Part shown: piece after piece, positions 15,645-23,477 of the stretch | How positions within the stretch are numbered: the stretch's first letter is position 1 | How the letters are laid out: every line of letters starts with the position of its first letter | Assembly: GCA_038235385.1 (NCBI GenBank) | Contig: JBBSTY010000025.1 | Location: 1 to 32,702, forward strand | Length of the DNA: 32,702 bases | Reading direction: 5' to 3' | DNA from: JBBSTY01 sp038235385 | GTDB taxonomy: Bacteria > Actinomycetota > Acidimicrobiia > Acidimicrobiales > Acidimicrobilacustridaceae | Position numbers and translations under genes: made by a program | Notes under the pieces: model-generated | The model's input: the letters and a program-made list of their open reading frames with translations, nothing else | Told to the model about the DNA's origin: nothing | The model's database searches: none

Positions 15645-16205
15645 TCAGCGTGCGGCGCGCTGGGCGGAGCCGGCGGTGCGGTCGTGGGTGGGGTCGTAGA
15701 CGTAGCACCCGATGAGCTGGTTCACCCCGAAGTTGTCCTCGGGTGGGAGCAGGTACCCCATCTCGAACGCGGAGGTCTCGTACGGTGCGCCGATGTAGGC
15801 CTCGAAGAAGGTCGAGCAGTCGGCCCTCGCGACATCACGCACCGCGTCGTCGCCCGGCCAGGCGGTGTCGCCGCCCTCGGGGAGGGGATAGGCCACGGTG
15901 GCGAAGATCTCGTACTGGTGCAGGAGCTGGCAGTCGAGCATGAGCAGCACGTCGGCCTGCTTGTTGTCCGAGCCGGTGATCTCACGGCGATCGAAGCAGT
16001 CCCCGACGGTCGGGACGTAGTAGAGGGGATCGACCTGGCTTCCTTCGTCGAGCGGCGGCTCCGTGGTCGTGGTGGTCTCGGGTGCGACCGTGGTGGTGGT
16101 CTCCCCGGATCGCTCGGTGTCGTCGCCGCTGCACGCGCTGGCGAGGGTGAGCACGAGGACGGCGGCGAGCACCGTCCGGGCGACGCGTGTCGCGGCCCCG
16201 CGCAT
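15645..16205 (-). CDS. Septum-formation-domain lipoprotein
   Basis: 186 residues. The N-terminus has Arg, a hydrophobic helix and a lipobox-like ASAC (Cys 25), so it should be a lipid-anchored exported protein. A Thr-rich linker (about 35-50) leads to a domain with VGDCFDRREI, LDCQLLHQYEIFATVAYPLP, ADCSTFFEAYIG and IGCYVYDP. The four Cys and the EIFATV/YPLP segments match the actinobacterial septum-formation domain (PF13845 by memory), whose biochemical role is not well defined. The ATG overlaps the sortase stop (TGATG), so the two are translationally coupled. Despite that pairing, it is anchored by lipid and shows no C-terminal sortase signal. Confidence 0.78.
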   Translation of the reverse strand: MRGAATRVARTVLAAVLVLTLASACSGDDTERSGETTTTVAPETTTTTEPPLDEGSQVDPLYYVPTVGDCFDRREITGSDNKQADVLLMLDCQLLHQYEIFATVAYPLPEGGDTAWPGDDAVRDVARADCSTFFEAYIGAPYETSAFEMGYLLPPEDNFGVNQLIGCYVYDPTHDRTAGSAQRAAR

Positions 16206-17206
16206 CAGTACCCGGCGGGGAGCAACGAGTTGATGCTCTCGAAGGCGAGGAACAGCGGAACCGCGAACACCGCGGCACCGACCGCGTAGGTGAGCCACTT
16301 GGGGAGCTGACGCCAGGACCAGCGGCGAGCGATCAGGAAGGTGACGAGCCAGATCCCGGCGGCGGCGAGCGACCAGCCGATCGCGTGGGCGCGGGCCGAC
16401 GGGTCCCCGCCGACGAGGCCTTCGCCGTCGGCCAGCAGCGTCTCGGTGTGGGACTCGACGGCGGCCTGGGATTCGACGCTCTTCTCGGTGGTCGGCGCCG
16501 GGTTGCCGACGAGCTCGGCGACCACCACGATCCGCTGGGCCGCGCTGTACTTGGGGTGGCACGCCATGAGCGTGAGCGTGTTCGCACCCCCCTCCGCGGG
16601 TTGATCGAGGATCTCGGTCTGGGTCGGCGTGATGATGCGGTGGGCAACGGGCTCGGCGTCGCTCGGTCCCGGTTGGGCGATGACCGCGTAGGTGAACAGG
16701 CCCTGGATGGTCTCGATCGAGATCAGGTCGCCGGGGACGAGCTCGTCGATGCGGTGGAACGGCGCCGCCCAGGTGGTGCGGTGCCCGGCGAGCGCAGCGT
16801 TGCCCGCCTGGCCGGGGAACGGCGTGGCGGGGAAGTGCCCGGGTCCGTCCTGCAGGTAGATCAGGTCCACTCCCTCGACCATCTGGAAGTCCACGCCGAT
16901 CTTGTCGATGCTGATCGTCCCGAGCGCCTCACCCGGCTTGACCGGCGGTGCCTCCCCGGCGGGACGCGGGGGCGCGGTGGTGGGTGTCGATGGCGCCGAG
17001 GCATCGGTGACGTCGGCGGCCGGAAGGGTGGTGGACGGTTGGGTGACCTGTTCCTGGCGGGCGCGGAACTCGTCGCGCAGCTGGTTCTGCGCGGCGGCGG
17101 TCCGGAGCCCCGTCCCCCAGAGCTGGTAGCTGACGAAGAGCAGGATGAGCGCGCCGGCCGCGATCAGGACGCGGCCGACGCCGCCGAGGACACGGGTCAC
17201 GAGCAC
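16205..17206 (-). CDS. Class E sortase
   Basis: 333 residues. Sortases are cysteine transpeptidases that join secreted proteins to the cell wall. Seen: an N-terminal membrane helix (about 12-30), a Pro/Thr-rich linker (about 55-90), then the β-barrel with LAGHRTTWAAPFHRI (His 142), TLTLMACHPKYSAAQRIVV (Cys 216, Arg 225), and two C-terminal membrane helices (about 275-333). The HRTTW and CHPKYS context is typical of class E, which favours LAxTG signals in known cases. Start GTG 17206: TAACCT ends 6 bases upstream, fitting a leaderless transcript, while the bases before it resemble anti-Shine-Dalgarno. Two C-terminal membrane helices are uncommon for the class. No substrate with a sorting signal is seen in the window. 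Confidence 0.9.
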   Translation of the reverse strand: MLVTRVLGGVGRVLIAAGALILLFVSYQLWGTGLRTAAAQNQLRDEFRARQEQVTQPSTTLPAADVTDASAPSTPTTAPPRPAGEAPPVKPGEALGTISIDKIGVDFQMVEGVDLIYLQDGPGHFPATPFPGQAGNAALAGHRTTWAAPFHRIDELVPGDLISIETIQGLFTYAVIAQPGPSDAEPVAHRIITPTQTEILDQPAEGGANTLTLMACHPKYSAAQRIVVVAELVGNPAPTTEKSVESQAAVESHTETLLADGEGLVGGDPSARAHAIGWSLAAAGIWLVTFLIARRWSWRQLPKWLTYAVGAAVFAVPLFLAFESINSLLPAGY

Positions 17207-17212
17207 GGGCGG

Positions 17213-17218
17213 AGGTTA
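17213..17218 (-). promoter_or_regulatory. -10 element TAACCT of the sortase gene
   Basis: TAACCT on the minus strand ends 6 bases before GTG 17206 and decides this start against the in-frame GTG at 17200. Confidence 0.5.
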
Positions 17219-17261
17219 CCGACTTCGCACCCGGTCGTGAGTTCGCCTCGTCCCACCACCT

Positions 17262-17291
17262 TTGGCCCCGGGACGTCCACCCCGGTAGCGT
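17262..17291 (+). promoter_or_regulatory. Promoter of the ccm operon (TTGGCC-N18-TAGCGT)
   Basis: TTGGCC (17262-17267) and TAGCGT (17286-17291) are 18 bases apart; the ATG of ccmA follows 11 bases after the -10, leaving a leader of only a few bases. The -35 resembles TTGGCG of the pyruvate kinase promoter. Confidence 0.5.
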
Positions 17292-17302
17292 TGGCCCACG
17301 CC

Positions 17303-18040
17303 ATGGAGCCCGTGATCCACCTCCGCTCGGCGGTCTCGCTCCTCGGACGGTTCCCGGCGTTGGCCGGTGTCGACCTCGACATCGATCGCGGCGAGATCGT
17401 CCTTCTCCAGGGACCGAACGGCGCGGGGAAGACGACGTTGCTGCGGGTCTGCGCCGGATTGGTCCCGGTGGTGAGCGGCACCGCCGTGGTCCTCGGTCAC
17501 GACCTCACCGTCGATCGCCGTTCGGTGCGCGCCCGGATCGGTCTGCTGGCCCACGCCACGGGGTTGTACGACGATCTCACCGTCGAGGACAACATCCGCT
17601 TCTGGGCCCGGGCGGTCCACGCCGAGGAGGGGACGGCGGATGCCGCGCTCGGCCGCCTCGGGCTCGATGGGCGCCTGCGCTCGGTTCCCGTGTCGCGCTT
17701 GTCGGCGGGCCAGCGGCGACGCGCGTCGATCGCCGTGTTCATCGTGCGTCGTCCCGAGCTCTGGCTGCTCGACGAGCCGCATGCCGGTCTCGACCGCAAC
17801 GCTCGGGATCAGTTCGATGCGCTCGTTCGGGAGGGTGCCTCTCGCGGCGCCACCATCGTGATCGCGTCGCACGAGACCGAGCGCGCCCAGGGTCTCGCCG
17901 ATCGCAGCGTCACCCTGGTCGGCGGCACCGTGGCCCCTCGCGAGGAGCCACACGCTCGCGCCGTCGGCGACGGCGAGACGTTCTCCAATCCGACCGACGT
18001 CGATCCCCGACCCGGGCCGGAGGCGCTTCGTGCTCCGTGA
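17303..18040 (+). CDS. ccmA: Cytochrome c maturation ABC transporter ATPase CcmA
   Basis: 245 residues. CcmA hydrolyses ATP for the CcmABC complex, which releases haem-loaded CcmE for cytochrome c assembly; it sits on the inner face of the membrane. Seen: Walker A GPNGAGKTT (about 40-48), signature LSAGQRRR, Walker B ELWLLDEPHAGLD, and the switch His in IASHE. The C-terminal 35 residues after the switch are extra, low in complexity and probably disordered. Assignment to CcmA rather than a generic ABC ATPase rests on the following ccmB-ccmI genes. ATG 17303 has no Shine-Dalgarno but sits just after a good -10. Its 3' end overlaps ccmB by 11 bases. Confidence 0.9.
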   Translation: MEPVIHLRSAVSLLGRFPALAGVDLDIDRGEIVLLQGPNGAGKTTLLRVCAGLVPVVSGTAVVLGHDLTVDRRSVRARIGLLAHATGLYDDLTVEDNIRFWARAVHAEEGTADAALGRLGLDGRLRSVPVSRLSAGQRRRASIAVFIVRRPELWLLDEPHAGLDRNARDQFDALVREGASRGATIVIASHETERAQGLADRSVTLVGGTVAPREEPHARAVGDGETFSNPTDVDPRPGPEALRAP

Positions 18041-18698
18041 CGCGTGGCTCATGGCCGGGAAGGACCTGCGACTCGAATGGCGTTCGCGCGTCGTCCTCAA
18101 CCAGATCGCCCCCCTCGCCCTGCTGTTCCTGGTGCTGTTCGCCTTCGGCCTCGATCCCGACAAGGGGCTCCTCGACAAGGCCACGCCGGGCCTGTACTGG
18201 GTCGCCGTGCTGTTCTGCGGGCTCCTCGCGGTGCAGCGGTCGTTCGCGCTCGAATCGACGGACGGGAACCGTGATGCGCTGCGCATGTCGGGACTCGAAC
18301 CGGGTGGCATCTTCCTCGGCAAGTTCAGTGCCATCGCCGCGCAGCTCCTCGCCCTCGAAGCGCTCCTGCTGGCCGGGGTCGCCATCTTGTACTCCGCCCG
18401 ATTGGACGGCTTCGGTCTCCTGGCACTGACCTGTGTGGTCGCGACCGCCGCCATCGCGGCGGCCGGTACGCTCTATGGCGTGCTCGCAGCCGGTCTCCGG
18501 GTGCGAGAGACGTTGCTCCCACTGCTGTTGCTCCCGGTGCTCGCACCGGTGCTCTTGGGCTCGACCAGGGCCTTCGAGGCGGCACTCAGCGGTACGACCA
18601 CCGATGGTTGGCCATGGGTGGGACTGATTGCCATCTTTGCTCTCGTCTACGTCGGAGCCGGCATCGCCGCCTTCGGCTCGCTGATGGAGGAAACGTGA
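18030..18698 (+). CDS. ccmB: Cytochrome c maturation membrane subunit CcmB
   Basis: 222 residues, the usual CcmB length, with six predicted membrane helices. It is the permease-like partner of CcmA. Seen: N-terminal KDLRLEWRSRVVLNQIAPLALLFLV split by the first helix, the family-typical LRLE/ RSR region, LYWVAVLFCGLLAVQRSFALE (about 53-73) including the conserved ...R.F..E segment, and SGLEPGGIFLGK, then paired helices with LLPLLLLPVLAPVLLGS. The start is GTG 18030, inside the end of ccmA. The stop overlaps the ccmC GTG, with GGAGG 4 bases before it inside this gene. Confidence 0.9.
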   Translation: MLRDAWLMAGKDLRLEWRSRVVLNQIAPLALLFLVLFAFGLDPDKGLLDKATPGLYWVAVLFCGLLAVQRSFALESTDGNRDALRMSGLEPGGIFLGKFSAIAAQLLALEALLLAGVAILYSARLDGFGLLALTCVVATAAIAAAGTLYGVLAAGLRVRETLLPLLLLPVLAPVLLGSTRAFEAALSGTTTDGWPWVGLIAIFALVYVGAGIAAFGSLMEET

Positions 18699-19546
18699 CC
18701 ACCCCAACCGAACCGCGTCGATCGAGCATCCGTCCGTCGGACGTGGTGACCGATGCGACGTCGGCGCCGACGCCGTCCGCGGCGGCACCGTCCGTGAGGG
18801 CGACCTCCGGGTCGCGCACCACCCGCGTCCTGGGCATCGTGCTGGTGCCTGCGCTCGCGCTCTGGGCCTACCTGGCGCTCCTCGGGAGCCCGGCCGACGT
18901 CAACCAGGGCGAGGTCGTCCGCCTCCTGTACGTGCACGTCCCGATCGTCGTCATCGCCTACGCCGCCTGCGTCCTCTCTGCGGTCGCGAGTGCGGTCTGG
19001 CTGTGGAAGCGCACCCAGTGGTGGGACCTCGTCGCCGCGTCGGCGGCCGAGATCGCCACGGTGATGGTCGCAGCGACGCTGGTGGTCGGGAGCATCTACG
19101 GCAAGCCCACCTGGGGGGTCTTCTGGACGTGGGATGCCCGCCTGACCGCGACGGCGATGCTGATGCTGCTGCTCCTCGGGTACCTCGCCGTCCGTGGCAT
19201 CCCCGCCAGCGTGGAGGTGCGCGGCCGCCGGTCGGCGATCGTGGCGATGTTGTTCATCCCGAACATCGTCATCGTCAACCAATCCGTCGTCTGGTGGCGT
19301 TCGCTCCACCAGGACCCCACGTTGTTCCGCCTGAGCCTGTCGCCGTCGATCGAGGGGCTCATGCTGTTCACCCTGGTGTACTCCTTCGCCGTCGGTCTGC
19401 TGTTCTTCGTCTGGTTGCTGATCCACCGGTTCCGGGTCGCCTACCTCCAGGACCAGGTCGATGCCGTCGGCCTCGACCTGGCGCTCGAGGAGCGACGCGA
19501 GCAGGGCTGGGACGACGGTTGGGCACCGGGAGGTGCGCCCTCATGA
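18695..19546 (+). CDS. ccmC: Cytochrome c maturation haem-handling protein CcmC
   Basis: 283 residues. CcmC is the integral membrane protein that binds haem at an outer tryptophan-rich loop and passes it to CcmE. Seen: six helices, the first conserved His in LYVHVP, the WWD-type loop WGVFWTWDARLT, and the second conserved His in VVWWRSLHQ. The N-terminal 40 residues are a Ser/Thr/Pro-rich cytoplasmic tail not typical of the family, and the C-terminal 35 residues are charged. GTG 18695 has a good GGAGG and overlaps the ccmB stop (GTGA); the tail could be shortened if an internal start is used, but none has a better ribosome site. Confidence 0.93.
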   Translation: MTTPTEPRRSSIRPSDVVTDATSAPTPSAAAPSVRATSGSRTTRVLGIVLVPALALWAYLALLGSPADVNQGEVVRLLYVHVPIVVIAYAACVLSAVASAVWLWKRTQWWDLVAASAAEIATVMVAATLVVGSIYGKPTWGVFWTWDARLTATAMLMLLLLGYLAVRGIPASVEVRGRRSAIVAMLFIPNIVIVNQSVVWWRSLHQDPTLFRLSLSPSIEGLMLFTLVYSFAVGLLFFVWLLIHRFRVAYLQDQVDAVGLDLALEERREQGWDDGWAPGGAPS

Positions 19547-19734
19547 CCCCGCTCCTCGCAACCGTGTCGGTCGTGCTCGCGCAGATCGGCGACAGCTCGA
19601 CACAGTGGGTGTACGTGGCCGCCGGCTACGGCATCGTGGTCATCGGGATCGCGGTGTACGCGGTCCTCGTGATTCGCCGCGGCCGCAAGCTCTCCCGCCA
19701 GCTCGATCCGGAGGATCGCCGATGGATGTCGTGA
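19543..19734 (+). CDS. ccmD: CcmD-like small membrane protein
   Basis: 63 residues. A short outside N-terminus is followed by QWVYVAAGYGIVVIGIAVYA around one helix (about 21-45) and a basic then charged cytoplasmic tail (RRGRKLSRQLDPEDRR). This size, topology and position between ccmC and ccmE fit CcmD, which links CcmABC with CcmE. Sequence conservation in this family is low, so position carries much of the call. ATGA overlap with ccmC; the end overlaps ccmE by 13 bases. Confidence 0.8.
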   Translation: MTPLLATVSVVLAQIGDSSTQWVYVAAGYGIVVIGIAVYAVLVIRRGRKLSRQLDPEDRRWMS

Positions 19735-20288
19735 AGCACACCGATGATGTCGCCAGTTCGGACGAGGACGTCCCCGCCAGCTTCGATCTCACGCCCCGAC
19801 CGGCGACCGCCGGACCATCGCGTCGCTCTGGGCAGCGCCGGTGGCCGTGGTTCGTCGGCATCGCCTGCATCGTGCTGGCGATCGGCTTCGTGATCTCCAA
19901 GGCGATCAGCGACGCGACGCTGTTCTTCTACAACGCCGACGAGGCGGTGGAGATGCGCGACGATCTCGGTGCCAGCCGCTTCCGCCTCCAGGGCACCGTC
20001 GAGGCCGGCACCACGACCCGGACCGCCGACGGCGTCGCGTTCACCGTGGCGTTCAACGGGATCGAGGTGCCCGTCGAGCACCAGGGCGACCCGCCCGACC
20101 TCTTCCAGGACCAGATCCCGGTCGTGCTCGAAGGCCATTGGGCCGAGCTCGACGGCCGGCCGGTGTTCGACAGCGACTACATGCTGGTCAAGCACGACGA
20201 GAACTACGTCGCCGAGAACTCCGACCACCTCCGACAGGCCGAGGAGGGGGGTTCGGAGCCGGTCACCGGACCTGCCTCGAGCCCATGA
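19722..20288 (+). CDS. ccmE: Haem chaperone CcmE
   Basis: 188 residues. CcmE carries haem covalently from CcmC to CcmF on the outer side of the membrane. Seen: a 40-residue cytoplasmic tail, a membrane helix (about 42-60), then the OB-fold domain with ISDATLFFYNADEA, FRLQGTVEAG, FTVAFNGIEVPVEHQGDPPDLF, and the haem site KHDENY, in which His 158 would bond haem and Tyr 162 would ligate iron (HxxxY). This is the His-type motif of proteobacteria and not the Cys-type variant of some other lineages. ATG 19722 has GGAGG 7 bases before it. The stop overlaps ccmF (ATGA). Confidence 0.95.
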   Translation: MDVVKHTDDVASSDEDVPASFDLTPRPATAGPSRRSGQRRWPWFVGIACIVLAIGFVISKAISDATLFFYNADEAVEMRDDLGASRFRLQGTVEAGTTTRTADGVAFTVAFNGIEVPVEHQGDPPDLFQDQIPVVLEGHWAELDGRPVFDSDYMLVKHDENYVAENSDHLRQAEEGGSEPVTGPASSP

Positions 20289-22330
20289 ACGTCGCCCTCG
20301 GCTCGGCCGCCGTGGTGCTCGGCCTGGTCAGTGCGGTGTTCGGGGTGATCACGGTGTCGCTCGGTCTCGCCCGACACCAACCGCACCTCATCCGGGTGAG
20401 CCGCAACTTCGCCGTTCTCGTGCTCGTCGGGGCCGTCGGTGCGTTCGTGATCATGGAACGGGCGCTGCTCACCAACGACTTCACCGTGCAGTACGTGTTC
20501 GACAACGGCAGCACGCGCACGCCGTTCCCGTACAACGTCGCCGCCCTCTGGTCGGCCCTCGAGGGGTCGATCATCTTGTGGACCCTGATCCTCGCCGGTT
20601 ACCTGACCGTCGTGCTCGTGAAGTTCCGCAAGCGGCTCAACGATCCGCTCGTCGGCTGGGCGTTGCTCGTCATGTTCGTGGTGTGCGTCTTCTTCTTCTA
20701 CCTGATGGCCGGGCCGGCCAACCCGTTCCGCTCGGTCACCCCGCCCATCGGCTACGACGGCCCCGGCCCGAACCCCCTGCTGCAGAACCACATCCTCATG
20801 GCGATCCATCCGCCGATGCTGTACCTCGGCTACGTCGGCTTCACCGTGCCGTTCGCGTTCGCGATCGCCGCGCTCGCCACCGGTCGGGTCGGCGAGGGCT
20901 GGTTGATCGAGACCCGACGCTGGACGCTGTTCGCCTGGGGGTTCCTCACCCTGGGGATCCTCCTCGGTGCGTGGTGGTCCTACGAGGTGCTCGGCTGGGG
21001 CGGGTACTGGGCATGGGACCCGGTGGAGAACGCCTCGCTGCTCCCGTGGCTCACCGGCACCGCCTACCTGCACTCGGTGATGGTCCAGGAACGCCGAGGC
21101 ATGCTCCGCGTCTGGAACCTGTCGCTCCTCTGCGCCACCTTCGCGCTCACCATCCTGGGGACCTTCATCACGCGATCCGGTGTGCTCGACTCGGTGCACG
21201 CCTTCACCGAGTCCGGCATCGGGCCGGCCCTGCTCGTGTTCTTCGCGCTGGTCGTCGGCAGCTCGGTCGGCCTCATCGGGTGGCGGGGCGATCGCCTCCG
21301 GGCACCCGGCCGGATCGATTCACCGCTTTCGCGGGAGGGCGCGTTCCTCGCCAACAACGTCCTCTTCGGCGCGTTCGCGTTCGTCGTCTTCCTCGGGACC
21401 GTGTTCCCGCTCATCGTCGAGGTGTTCAACGGCGACCAGCTGTCGGTCGGCGCGCCGTACTTCAACCGCATGCTGGCCCCGCTCGGTCTCTGCCTGCTGT
21501 TCCTCATGGCGGTCGCCCCGGTGCTCCCGTGGCGCAAGGCCAGCGGCGAGCTCCTGCGCGAGCGGCTCCTGTGGCCGGCGTGGATCGGGGTGGGCACGCT
21601 CGTCCTCGCCCTCGCCCTCGGGGCGCGTGGGATCACGCCGCTCCTCGCGTTCGGTCTCGCCGGTTTCGGCGGCGGCTCGGCCATGCGCCAGATCGTGCTG
21701 GCCACCCGTCGTCAGGGGTGGCGGGGCTTCGTCGGGCGGGCCAACGGCGGCATGATCGTGCACCTGGGGGTCGTGCTGATCGCCGTGGCGTTCGCCGCCA
21801 GCTCGAGCTACGTGAAGCAGGGTGAGTTCACCCTCGCGCCCGGGGAGTCGGCCACGATCGCCGGTCATGTCGTCACCTACGTCGGTCCGTCCAAGGTCCT
21901 GCTCCCCAACGGCGAGCGCACCCAGGTCGGCGTGCTCATCGACGGCACCGGCCCCTGGGAGCCGGCTCTCACCCGGTTCGGTTCTGCCAGCTCGCTCATC
22001 GGTACCCCGTCGGTCAGCACCACGGCGGTCAACGACGTGATGCTGACCCTGCTCGCCCTCCCCGAGGCCGAGGGCGATCCGGTCTCCATCCGGGTCATCG
22101 TCCAGCCGCTCGTCGTCTGGCTGTGGATCGGCGGTGGAGTGATGGCCTTCGGCACGCTGCTGGCGGCGATCCCGAGCCGCCTCTGGCGTCGCCCGACCGA
22201 CCCCGTGTCGGCACCGCTCCCTGATCTGGGCGGTCGTCGTGGGTCGGATCCGGCGCTCGCGATCGCTGAGCTCGGCGAGACCGAGCCGCTCGACGACCGC
22301 GTCGGCGCGCCGCTGGAGGTGCCGCAGTGA
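20285..22330 (+). CDS. ccmF: Cytochrome c haem lyase CcmF
   Basis: 681 residues, a normal length, with about 15 membrane helices. CcmF takes haem from CcmE and attaches it to the CXXCH cysteines of apocytochrome c. Seen: YNVAALWSALEGSIILW, the region HPPMLYLGYVGFTVPFAFA with a conserved His, the WWD loop WSYEVLGWGGYWAWDPVENA, ITRSGVLDSVHAFTES with another conserved His, and the late motif GGMIVHLGVVLIAVAFAASS followed by the outer β-domain GEFTLAPGESATIAGHVV. A 50-residue acidic tail follows the last helix. Start overlaps the ccmE stop, end overlaps ccmG. Confidence 0.95.
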   Translation: MNVALGSAAVVLGLVSAVFGVITVSLGLARHQPHLIRVSRNFAVLVLVGAVGAFVIMERALLTNDFTVQYVFDNGSTRTPFPYNVAALWSALEGSIILWTLILAGYLTVVLVKFRKRLNDPLVGWALLVMFVVCVFFFYLMAGPANPFRSVTPPIGYDGPGPNPLLQNHILMAIHPPMLYLGYVGFTVPFAFAIAALATGRVGEGWLIETRRWTLFAWGFLTLGILLGAWWSYEVLGWGGYWAWDPVENASLLPWLTGTAYLHSVMVQERRGMLRVWNLSLLCATFALTILGTFITRSGVLDSVHAFTESGIGPALLVFFALVVGSSVGLIGWRGDRLRAPGRIDSPLSREGAFLANNVLFGAFAFVVFLGTVFPLIVEVFNGDQLSVGAPYFNRMLAPLGLCLLFLMAVAPVLPWRKASGELLRERLLWPAWIGVGTLVLALALGARGITPLLAFGLAGFGGGSAMRQIVLATRRQGWRGFVGRANGGMIVHLGVVLIAVAFAASSSYVKQGEFTLAPGESATIAGHVVTYVGPSKVLLPNGERTQVGVLIDGTGPWEPALTRFGSASSLIGTPSVSTTAVNDVMLTLLALPEAEGDPVSIRVIVQPLVVWLWIGGGVMAFGTLLAAIPSRLWRRPTDPVSAPLPDLGGRRGSDPALAIAELGETEPLDDRVGAPLEVPQ

Positions 22331-22947
22331 CGACGTCCGCGACCGGCCCCGAGGCCCCGGTCGGTGACGACCGCGGACCAGGCGCACGTCCGAGCGGCGG
22401 CAACCACCTCGCCCGCAACCTCGCGCTCGGCGTCGGGGTGGTGCTCGTGCTGTTCGTGGCCCTCCTCGCCACCCGCTCGCCGAGCGAGGAGCGCTTCGCG
22501 TCGAATCCGATGATCGGCCGCGCCGTGCCCGCCCTCTCGGCCACGAGCATCGACGGCACCCCCGTCGACATCGATGCGCTGAAGGGCACCTGGGTGGTGG
22601 TGAACTTCTTCGCCGTGTGGTGCACGCCGTGTCGGATCGAGCACCCCGAGCTCGTCGAGTTCAGCGAGCGGCACGCGGCTGCCGGCGATGCGGTCGTGAT
22701 CTCGGTGGCGTACGAGGAGGAGGCGCAGCGGCTGCGTGACTTCTTCGCCGAGAACGGAGGCGACTGGCCCGTCGTGGTCGGTGACGACGCCCGGACGGCG
22801 CTCGAGTTCGGCGTCACCGGGGTTCCGGAGTCCTTCGTCGTCTCACCGGCAGGTCAGATCGTGGCGCACTTCACCGGGGTCACCGCCGACGGCCTCGACG
22901 CCGTGATCGCCCAGTTCCCCGAGACCGCCCCGGCGACGACTCCGTGA
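22327..22947 (+). CDS. ccmG: Membrane-anchored thioredoxin-like protein CcmG
   Basis: 206 residues. CcmG (DsbE) keeps apocytochrome cysteines reduced for haem attachment. Seen: a membrane helix (about 34-53), PALSATSIDGTPVDIDALKG, the active site VWCTPCRIEHPEL (CxxC about 98-101), and the cis-Pro segment GVTGVPESFVV, with the fold of the TlpA/ResA group facing outside. Glu after Arg-Ile in the helix is common in this group. GTG 22327 overlaps the ccmF stop and the end overlaps ccmH (GTGA). No CcdA/DsbD gene to supply electrons is seen in the window. Confidence 0.92.
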   Translation: MTTSATGPEAPVGDDRGPGARPSGGNHLARNLALGVGVVLVLFVALLATRSPSEERFASNPMIGRAVPALSATSIDGTPVDIDALKGTWVVVNFFAVWCTPCRIEHPELVEFSERHAAAGDAVVISVAYEEEAQRLRDFFAENGGDWPVVVGDDARTALEFGVTGVPESFVVSPAGQIVAHFTGVTADGLDAVIAQFPETAPATTP

Positions 22948-23477
22948 CGGGGCCGACCACGCCGACGGCAGCGTCGGCCGACGACCGGCAGCGGTTGCGA
23001 CGGTCCTGGTGGCCGTGGATCCCGTTGGCGCTGGTGGCGCTCATCGCGCTGGCTGTCGGCATGCTCGGCGACACCGGGCCGGCCACCAACGAAGAACGGG
23101 TGGTGGCCATCGCCCGCACGGTCAAGTGCCCGGAGTGCTCCGGTGAATCGGTCGCCGAGTCGAACTCGAGCTACTCGCGGGCGGCCCGCATCGAGATCGC
23201 CGAGCAGGTGCAGGCCGGTCGCAGCGACGACGAGATCCGCGACTACCTCGAGGCCCGGTTCCCGGGCATCCTGCTCACCCCCACCAGCACCGGTGTCGCC
23301 GGGTTGATCTGGATCATCCCCGTCGTCGCCCTCGTGTTCTCGTTGGCCGGGTTGGCGGTCGCGTTCCGGCGCTGGAGCGTCGACCGGCCGTCGGGAACCG
23401 TCAACGACGAGGACCGTGACCTCGTTCGTCGCGCGCTCGACGACGAACATCGTCGCCAGGCGAGTGGTGAGGCGTGA
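22944..23477 (+). CDS. ccmH: Cytochrome c maturation thiol protein CcmH
   Basis: 177 residues. CcmH works with CcmG and CcmF to reduce and present the apocytochrome. Seen: an N-terminal membrane helix (about 22-38), the thiol motif VKCPECSGESVAESNS (CxxC about 61-64), the helical RIEIAEQVQAGRSDDEIRDYL, a PGILLTP segment, a second membrane helix (about 112-133) and a cytoplasmic tail. This matches the N-terminal CcmH module without the fused TPR part of E. coli CcmH; that part is a separate next gene. Start and end overlap neighbours by GTGA. Confidence 0.93.
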   Translation: MTGPTTPTAASADDRQRLRRSWWPWIPLALVALIALAVGMLGDTGPATNEERVVAIARTVKCPECSGESVAESNSSYSRAARIEIAEQVQAGRSDDEIRDYLEARFPGILLTPTSTGVAGLIWIIPVVALVFSLAGLAVAFRRWSVDRPSGTVNDEDRDLVRRALDDEHRRQASGEA

